NCBI GenBank assembly: GCA_944474755.1
Contig: OX104117.1
Span: 74,748,926 to 74,812,925 of the forward strand
Reading direction: 5' to 3'
Origin: Limnoperna fortunei
Lineage: Eukaryota; Mollusca; Bivalvia; Mytilida; Modiolidae
Length of the DNA stretch: 64,000 bases
Shown here: positions 57,551 through 64,000 of the stretch, piece after piece
How the letters are laid out: every line of letters begins with the position of its first letter
Numbering within the stretch: the stretch's first letter is position 1
The notes under the pieces: generated by a model
The model's database searches: none
The model's input: the letters and a program-made list of their open reading frames with translations, nothing else
Told to the model about the DNA's origin: nothing
Position numbers and translations under genes: made by a program

Positions 57551-58607
57551 TTTGAGGCTAAAAATAAGAATGAAATGAAGAATCCAAAATAACATTGTAA
57601 AATCTGCTGCTCCTTCCACAAGCATATGTCTATGGAGTATTATCAAAACTTTCCCACTATGTAAGTACTCTAAAACTGTTGTCTGTAGATTGGTTTCTCC
57701 CTATTAATTATAGCCAAATACACCAAAAAAAAAAAAAAACCCACACACAGTCATAAATGCCAGCAACACATTTTAGAAGTCATCTACAAATTATGCTCTT
57801 CTTGAACGAATTTTGACCAGAGTATTTTGTGCATGCACTTTTTTCAGATTTTATCAATCAAGATTGTAAAAAAATGAAACAATTACTTGCATTTTATATT
57901 TTATTTTCTATTTTCAGTCATTGACATTTGGTTCTTTGGTGGCTACAAAAAATTATCTGACTTTATAGTAGCCACCATAAGATAAGGATAATTCAGACCA
58001 ACTTTGCTTAAAGTTGGCGAAAAGGGTTTCCGAGTAGATTTTTTAAACAAAAGCACACGAAGTGAATTTTAAACATAGTCAATTGATTCAAAAATTAAAT
58101 ACACCCTTATAAAATGGGGGTTCTGAAACCTATGGGTTTTTCATGGAACCATAAAATGACCGGGCCAATGAACAATACTATAAGACAATGGCACATTAAA
58201 GTCAGGTTGGAGAAATAACTTAATTAACACATATTTAAGAAGAAAGTTTATTAAGAACTTTGCAAAACTTTTCAAATTTTTAATTTTGGAAATCACAATC
58301 TTTTTCCTGCATAAGACCGTCTCATGAATATGCATTCTCGAGCACATTCAATACCTCAGTAAAGTATTAAAGATGATTAGAAGAGGTGGTACAAGTGGTT
58401 TCCATACAACCATGGCTAGTTAGGCTTGCGCCTTCTAGTATAAACCATCTCCAGACCTTGATAGTGCAATTGCAGGTTAGCTACATACAGAGCATCTCTA
58501 CAAAAAAATTAGATTTACAATTAGGAAACAAACAGTAAAGGACAATTTAAGAATCTGCAAATAAAAAAATGTTACCTGACAATGAATTTTTTTCTAAATA
58601 TTTATTT
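57551..58607. other. No gene; two small hairpins
   Basis: GGTGGCTAC at 57938-57946 pairs with GTAGCCACC at 57968-57976, and CCAACTTT pairs with AAAGTTGG at 57998-58017 (4-nt loop). An A-run lies at about 57723-57739. Nothing else is recognised. Confidence 0.4.
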
Positions 58608-58935
58608 AAGGAATACTTCAAATTTCTGAACAGATTATACGATATAATATGGTTTGGGTCTGTTTACGCCTAATAAACCGCGAATGAATGGTGTAAACAG
58701 ACCCAAACCATATTATATCGTATAATCTGTTCAGAAATTTGAAATATTCCTTATAATTTAATTTTAACTATAAATCTTATCAATTTTTGATGTAAAAACG
58801 TCGATTACGTCGTGGAACTATTTGAATTTTAACGGCGTTAGAATAGGTCATAGGTCACGCAAGTTATTTCTTATAATATGGGTTGCCCGATTTGAATTGA
58901 CCAATCAGATTTCAGCTTACAAAGCAAATTAAATT
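58608..58935 (-). mobile_element. Hairpin-tailed foldback element with near-perfect 60-bp arms
   Basis: Arms 58608-58667 and 58693-58752 match at 59 of 60 positions around a 25-nt loop. A body of about 180 bp to the right includes gaccaatcagatttcag near 58897-58913. In reverse orientation the order (body with a TGATTGG word, then long terminal hairpin) equals that of the unrelated-sequence elements at 34209 and 63469. The outer limit of the body is estimated. No ORF. Confidence 0.65.
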
Positions 58936-59601
58936 ATATGAATATAATTTCGGAATGCAAATTATTTTAAAGTTATCAGTAATAGCCTAAATAGGATTTT
59001 TTTTACAAAACATTTTTAGCCTACACGGCCTGCCATACCACAATCAATTACCGGACGTGAATCACTTGACCGTTACATTACTTTTAGACTTGTCTCCCTT
59101 AATTACTTGACAACGGACACATTTAAGTGCTGCGATTTTTTGCACAACGTTAAAATTACTTCAAACAAACTTAAATCAAATCTATATATAATTACCTTTG
59201 TCCCATAGAGGATCCGATTTGTGACTACATCGGGAACAGTGTTTTAAAATTTTCAAAGGTCTGCCAACATTTTCTAAAGTTGTTCCTTGACGATGGAAAA
59301 ATGTCTATAGCTACTTTTTTTAGATGGACTGTAATTTTCTGCTGTAATTGCTCGACGGAGGAAGCATTCGCGTCTTAGAATATCATAGTATTGTGTATTC
59401 ATGAGTTGAACTGTATTAGCTGTGTACATGTTTCAAGTCCAGTCAAAAACTTCGCGTCAATACGAAAATGGTGGTCTTTCCAAGTGACTGCATCTCATGA
59501 ATATTTTGAAGGGAGATAATTCGATGTCACCACAAATCAGACTGTACAGGCGATAATTTAGCATTAGATTACTGTCAGATTTATACGTACGAAAACTCCA
59601 T
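58936..59601. other. No recognised feature
   Basis: Mixed-composition sequence with no supported gene or repeat. Confidence 0.35.
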
Positions 59602-59804
59602 CGTCACACGCTAGTACACATGTACTATGTCGTCACACGCTGGTACACATGTACTATGTGGTCACACGCTAGTACACATGTACTATGTCGTCACACGCTA
59701 GTACACATGTACTATGTCGTCACACGCTAGTACACATGTACTATGTCGTCACACGCTAGTACACATGTACTATGTCGTCACACGCTAGTACACATGTACT
59801 ATGT
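59602..59804. repeat. 29-bp minisatellite, exactly 7 copies
   Basis: Seven uninterrupted units, 203 bp in total, beginning cgtcacacgctagtacacat and ending gtactatgt. One unit has ctggtac and one has ggtcac; the others are identical. AGTACA-CA-TGTACT inside each is an inverted repeat. Confidence 0.97.
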
Positions 59805-60330
59805 CTATGTCTACAATTAACCTCTGGTAATGAAGCTGTTTATGGGCGAGTGGTGTAGACCACTGGACATAATGCAGGCGCATGGATGTCACAGTGTCAC
59901 AACGGTGTGAGTTCGAATCCCGCTGAGGGTAAGCAAAAATTTGAAGAATTAAAATTCAAATTCGAACAGTCTTAGGCTCATTTGTAGACGTATGTTAACC
60001 TTGTATTTTTGATGCTTCAGAAATCCGTCTGGAAAGATATATTACATGTTTGTCACAATACTTAGACGTTTGTATATAATTTACTTGCTGTGACTGTATG
60101 ACAAGTAACACGCTAGTACATATGTGCTATGTCTACAATTTACTTCGGTTAATGAAGTTATATTTTTATATTGCGGATTTGGCCGACCGCTGGACATAAT
60201 GCAGGCGAATGGGACCACAGTGTCACAACGGTGTGAGTTCGAATCCTGCTGAGGTTAAGCAAAAATTTGATAGTATTAAAACTCTAAATTCTAACAGTGT
60301 TTGTCTTTATTTGTAGACTTATCATAGGAC
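59805..60330 (+). mobile_element. Tandem pair of tRNA-like (SINE-type) units
   Basis: Two diverged copies about 320 bp apart share tctacaatt-ac, gacataatgcaggcg, cacagtgtcacaacggtgtg and the B-box-like gagttcgaatcc (59909-59920 and 60235-60246), then aagcaaaaatttga. The first has an A-box-like gggcgagtggt near 59846. The T-arm pairs poorly, so these are not working tRNA genes. The second unit is preceded by one degenerate 29-bp repeat (about 60109-60133), so the minisatellite grew from the unit's own leading sequence. SINE or tRNA pseudogene duplication. Confidence 0.6.
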
Positions 60331-61340
60331 TTTGTAACAAATTACCCAAGTGTTTGCTGACGCATCAACATGATATTTTATGCATCTTATTCTCATTCTT
60401 TCAATATATGCCCATACTTATCACTAAATGAAAACAGAATTATACGTTCTACGCAAATATTATATTTAACTATTATATTAAAAATTACAATTTTAAAAGG
60501 TAAAGGAACAAACTAATTTTGTTAATGCGTGTTCCAATTGTGATGGTTGTGATAGACGCAACAATGAATTGTATGACTTGTTTACAGAAAACACTAAAAA
60601 TGACACCAGGAATATCAGTGCCATAAATTAATGAAGCATGATCCATACAAATTGTCTATTACAGATGTTATCTGGTGTACATAAATGTAATTCAAAATAA
60701 CTTCCTTGATATTTTAAACATCAGAACTCAAGGCTTCAAAGACAATATACGAATGTTTTTATTGATTAGTTCGAATAACAACGACTGTCAAATGTAGATT
60801 TCGTGATGTTATCGCGTGAAATCCATGTTGATGGACTAAATTGAGCCATTTAGGAAAATGTAGTAGAAGAAAGAGACTTGCTTTGCTGTTAATAGAAGCG
60901 TTAAATTTCAAGAAAAACATTAAAATTATGAATTGATGTTTCTATATTTATTACCAATATCACAGGATGCCGTCAAAGCTAGGAACTGACAGTTACAGTA
61001 TCAAACAATGCTTGCAATTGGTTCATTGATCAACATGGATCTAAGTCTGTGTTTACTCTTTGTCCTTGATTTTGGACACTTTTCCTTATTTTTTATTACT
61101 TCTTTGCGTACCAAGGTCAACATTACTTTCTGTGTAGAATACATCTGTACTAAAGAGACACCTTGACAGTTAAGCTAGCGGTATCTCAGCTATAATCAGG
61201 ACATGATCAATTCTATGGAATATGATTAAAACGTAATGTAATTAACTCATTCTCTCATGTGGTTTAAAATATTATCTCGTTCTCTAATAAGGGCATATAT
61301 ACAGATAACGAGGAAACTAAAACAATAATAAAAATGTACA
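60331..61340. other. No recognised feature
   Basis: AT-rich sequence with no ORF of note or bounded repeat. Confidence 0.4.
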
Positions 61341-61455
61341 TTGCAAAATCCGTATCGCATGCTGTATTACCTCGGGGAACCAATATCATCCTTAAAGGCC
61401 TTCGAGGCTGATACTGGTTCCTCGTGATGATACAGCATGCGACATAGACTTTGCC
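61341..61455. repeat. Foldback hairpin, arms about 48 bp
   Basis: Left arm 61341-61388 and right arm 61406-61455 pair at roughly three quarters of positions, best over cgcatgctgtat and ggaacca. The loop is cttaaaggccttcgag. Probably an eroded relative in architecture of the other foldback elements. Confidence 0.65.
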
Positions 61456-61666
61456 AGGTATTGTACAGTAAAACAGTTAATCCGTTATGTGGTAAGATAA
61501 AGGTTTAGCTATAATATACGGGTATACAATACAGAGTAGATCAGTCTTATAACTCCAGGTTAATACAGACAAAAATGAAGAATTTTGTTGAATATAAAAT
61601 AATTTCTGTATTAAAAACTACATAAATTATAAATATGATAAATTATTAAATGACTAGGAAACTTAT

Positions 61667-61761
61667 TTCTCTAATTTTGACGTAATATTTCAACCGCTTG
61701 ACCGGTGTGGAAAATATAGTTCTCTAATTTTGACGTAATATTTCAACCGCTTGACCGGTGT
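61667..61761. repeat. 53-bp tandem duplication
   Basis: Two adjacent copies starting ttctctaattttgacgtaat (61667 and 61720), continuing aaccgcttgaccggtgt. The second ends short. Confidence 0.9.
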
Positions 61762-61792
61762 AAGGCTCGGACTTAAAATTCCATAATTTAAC

Positions 61793-62088
61793 TATCGAGA
61801 TTGGAGAAATCCGATAATCCACTCCTACCAATGTAAGATCCTATATTTCTCGTCACTATTGAATTTGTCGTTCTCAGCAGTTGATTGGTTTAAAATAATA
61901 ACGTCATAATGAGAACTTATGACGTCATAAACAAAACACCTTCTATTTACCGCGTAGTGTGGTCATGAACGTAAAAGTGGGGTTGGGAGAATATGTACTT
62001 CATTTCGCAAATTTACTACTTTTTAAAATTAGAGAAGCAGAATCTTACATTAGTACTCTTGGTTTATCGAATTTCTCCAATCTCGATA
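61793..62088. mobile_element. Inverted-repeat MITE-like element, 296 bp
   Basis: TATCGAGATTGGAGAAAT at 61793-61810 faces its near-exact inverse at 62071-62088. The inverted similarity extends inward about 30 more bases to an aatgtaagat-ct word. The centre holds the perfect palindrome TTATGACGTCATAA (61917-61930) and a ttgattggtt word. A third, direct copy of the inner segment (ataatcccctcgtaccaatg, taagatccta) continues to about 62117. No ORF. Confidence 0.65.
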
Positions 62089-62117
62089 ATCCCCTCGTAC
62101 CAATGTAAGATCCTACA

Positions 62118-63468
62118 TGTATATTGACTTTGGTTTAGAATATACGTCGCATCCCCTGACAGAACAGTGTCATCACCGCGCAATTTTGCTCGCGAGGTCG
62201 ACAACAAAGTAATCCCATATGTCAAGCATTGTTCAGGGTTAATTTCACAACCTCCAATATGTTCGTACGTTTTAATTCGATCTAATAGCTTTATTCAGCC
62301 AACCAGAAAAATCGTACTACCGAATTTTGGATCAAATGCAGTCATTTCTAAAATTCTAATGGAAGTTCTGCAGAATTGAATCGAAGTAAAAATGTGATAT
62401 TGTTGAAATTTGTGAATTTCATTGTATGATTTTTATCATGTCTATAGGAATTACTTTTGGTTTCACACCAAGATTTGTCAACCTCAGCGGTGTTAAATTC
62501 ACTTCAGCGTTTATTCTAGTAAATATTACACCGGGGTTGATAAATCTTGATGTCAACCTCAACAATAGTCATCAAATGTATTATTACTTTCATATCATTA
62601 ATAAATAAATGCAATTTTATCTAAAAACGTAGAATAGAGTCGCCAGCAACAGTTGTACCGTAACGTCCAGGAATGTTGCCCATGTCAACACAATCCATCG
62701 AATCAAGTCCGTGCCATGCATGCAATTAGACGTATGCCAGCATAACTATGCGTTGGTCTGGTGATGGTAAGTCGATGTGGGTCTTTGATACTTCCAGAAC
62801 ATGTTTATTGTTAGATGCATTCGACTGGATCCGAATCATAACCATTCTAGAACAAACACAAAATATAATTAAAAAATATACAGATTGAAATCGTTAAAAG
62901 CAAGTACAAAATTAATCATTTTATTTTATAGACCCTCCTGCCCTGCATGTCCACGACTGTGTTTCCGACATGTTTCAGAATAAAAAAATCGCAATCGCTT
63001 TTCCTAAAGTAACAAGAAATTTTAAAATCATAATAGTTTTAAACAATGAAGAGAAAACATAATAAGGGATTCAGAGCAGACAACAAATTTATACTTATCT
63101 GACGAAACAACAATGTTTAGGAAAATAGCTAACAAAGACACGAAAATTTTTTTCACTAAATACAGAAGACGCTTATTATGGCTTATGGCAAGTTTAACTC
63201 GATCTCAAAAGAACTGTATGACAGTCTTTTGATCCGTCTGAGTATATGAAGTGTGCAATTATAGCAAGAATTTTATCTGCGAAATGTTGAATATTAAGGG
63301 ATTTGTCTCTGACTTTTTACGCGTATTCATCTCTTATATAAATACTATTATCAGGCTTAACCACGAAGGATTATGTGGAATTTTCATTGAAGCAATCTTT
63401 TTTTAATTGACATGTATATCACAATTTTCTGAGTGTGGTTTAAAAACAGTCCTGGCAAAATTAGAAGA
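62118..63468. other. No recognised feature
   Basis: AT-rich. ORFs at 62167-62379 and 62426-62608 resemble no known family. No bounded repeat is seen. Confidence 0.4.
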
Positions 63469-63764
63469 TAATGTATTTAAAAATTTTCTGACATCAATTG
63501 GTCATTTGATGGTCAGAACCAGTAAACGGGTATTTCCGACTGTCAAATCGTCTATTAATGCCGACAAATCTTTAAAAATACATTACGGATATCTCCATTC
63601 TAACGTTACAGCAATAAAAGTGAATAAAATGACTGAAATGAGAACTTTTTATTTACCTGAAATAACGTCTGCGCTTGTGTAAATGTCTGACCGCACCAAC
63701 CGTGGAATTGATACCATGACAATTATTCACGTTGTCCGGCTATCAGAATTGACTCTACATCAGT
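63469..63764 (-). mobile_element. Hairpin-tailed foldback element, copy 2 (diverged)
   Basis: On the minus strand it follows copy 1 (34209-34542) in order: actgatgtagagtcaattct, ggacaacgtgaa, atggtatcaattcca, aagcgcagacgttattt, agaatggagatatccgtaat, then the hairpin arms. The loop and part of the right arm are deleted relative to copy 1, and arms have drifted but still pair. A 91-codon ORF across it is incidental. Confidence 0.7.
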
Positions 63765-64000
63765 AAATGAAATAGAATAAGTTTATGTTTTAGTTGCATA
63801 TTGCAAATCAAGCTTAATTATTATTTTCTATAAATTTACAGGCGTGGTTCTTAAGTTCGTTATCAGTGTAGAAATTGTAATAAATTCACAATAAGATAAA
63901 AAGTTTAATAGATTACAATTTGTAAATTGTATAATTACTATGTTGTTAAGTCAGGACATTCATTACAGTTTATAGAAGGGTGTTGTTATGTAAGTATAGA
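63765..64000. other. Window end, nothing recognised
   Basis: AT-rich sequence without features. Confidence 0.4.

Noticed and set aside
59840..59935. Functional tRNA-Ser/Leu gene
   Set aside because: B box is present, but acceptor and T stems do not pair properly and the unit is duplicated with SINE-like flanks.
63407..63682. 91-codon ORF near the window end
   Set aside because: It covers the second hairpin-tailed element; the first copy does not conserve the frame.

Overview
The window looks like invertebrate metazoan DNA, most likely from a bivalve or other mollusc. It is AT-rich and gene-poor, with one intact host gene. The rest is mostly repeat types common in molluscan genomes: Ngaro-type and BEL/Pao retrotransposons, CR1/Jockey-like LINE relics, tRNA-derived SINEs ending in short CAAA or TCAA repeats, foldback/MITE-like elements and minisatellites. 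No prokaryotic gene organisation is visible. The species assignment is inferred from the repeat and receptor types, not from a search.

Layout. 1-5.2 kb: the end of one element and a complete copy of a related element with a terminal hairpin, a decayed LINE on the minus strand (about 1.79-3.45 kb), a 375-bp retroposon I call family A, and a 0.5-kb inverted-repeat element. 6.76-8.31 kb: a 60-bp satellite of about 26 copies. 9.7-17.6 kb: a foldback hairpin, a tandem duplication, three family-A copies and a fragment of a retroelement polyprotein. 18.5-24.8 kb: a full-length but decayed Ngaro-type tyrosine-recombinase retrotransposon. It has split direct repeats (A1-ORFs-B1-A2-B2) and encodes a gag-like protein, RT/RNase H, tyrosine recombinase and an SGNH hydrolase. 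27.9-29.2 kb, minus strand: an intact single-exon 435-residue GPCR of the somatostatin/allatostatin-C receptor family, the only convincing host protein-coding gene. 29.3-46.5 kb: mostly unremarkable AT-rich DNA with a hairpin-tailed element (34.2 kb), a 57-bp tandem array (37.6 kb), a tRNA-derived SINE (42.1 kb), a family-A copy (43.7 kb) and a nested repeat (45.5 kb). 46.5-54.3 kb: a CR1-like LINE split by a 6.25-kb BEL/Pao LTR retrotransposon on the minus strand, with 283-bp LTRs and target duplication ACAAT. 55-64 kb: a 62-bp mini-retroposon, inverted C/G homopolymers, several long-hairpin foldback elements, a 7 x 29 bp minisatellite and a tandem tRNA-like element.

How the parts relate. 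The Ngaro element carries everything its family needs (copying by RT/RNase H, integration by recombinase, plus an accessory hydrolase), but stops and frameshifts break the gag, recombinase and hydrolase frames. The BEL element is frameshifted too, although its two LTRs differ at only about seven positions. At least two different non-autonomous heads (family A and the tRNA-derived SINE) share one 3' tail, which suggests a common LINE partner. A 60-bp unit made only of that tail inserted twice, starting at nearly the same base and with its own target duplications. The three minisatellites all centre on an ACACATGT core. I found no new host defence or enzymatic system. The observations most worth follow-up are the mini-retroposon, the hairpin-tailed foldback elements, and the palindromic recombinase-like site at the left end of the Ngaro element.
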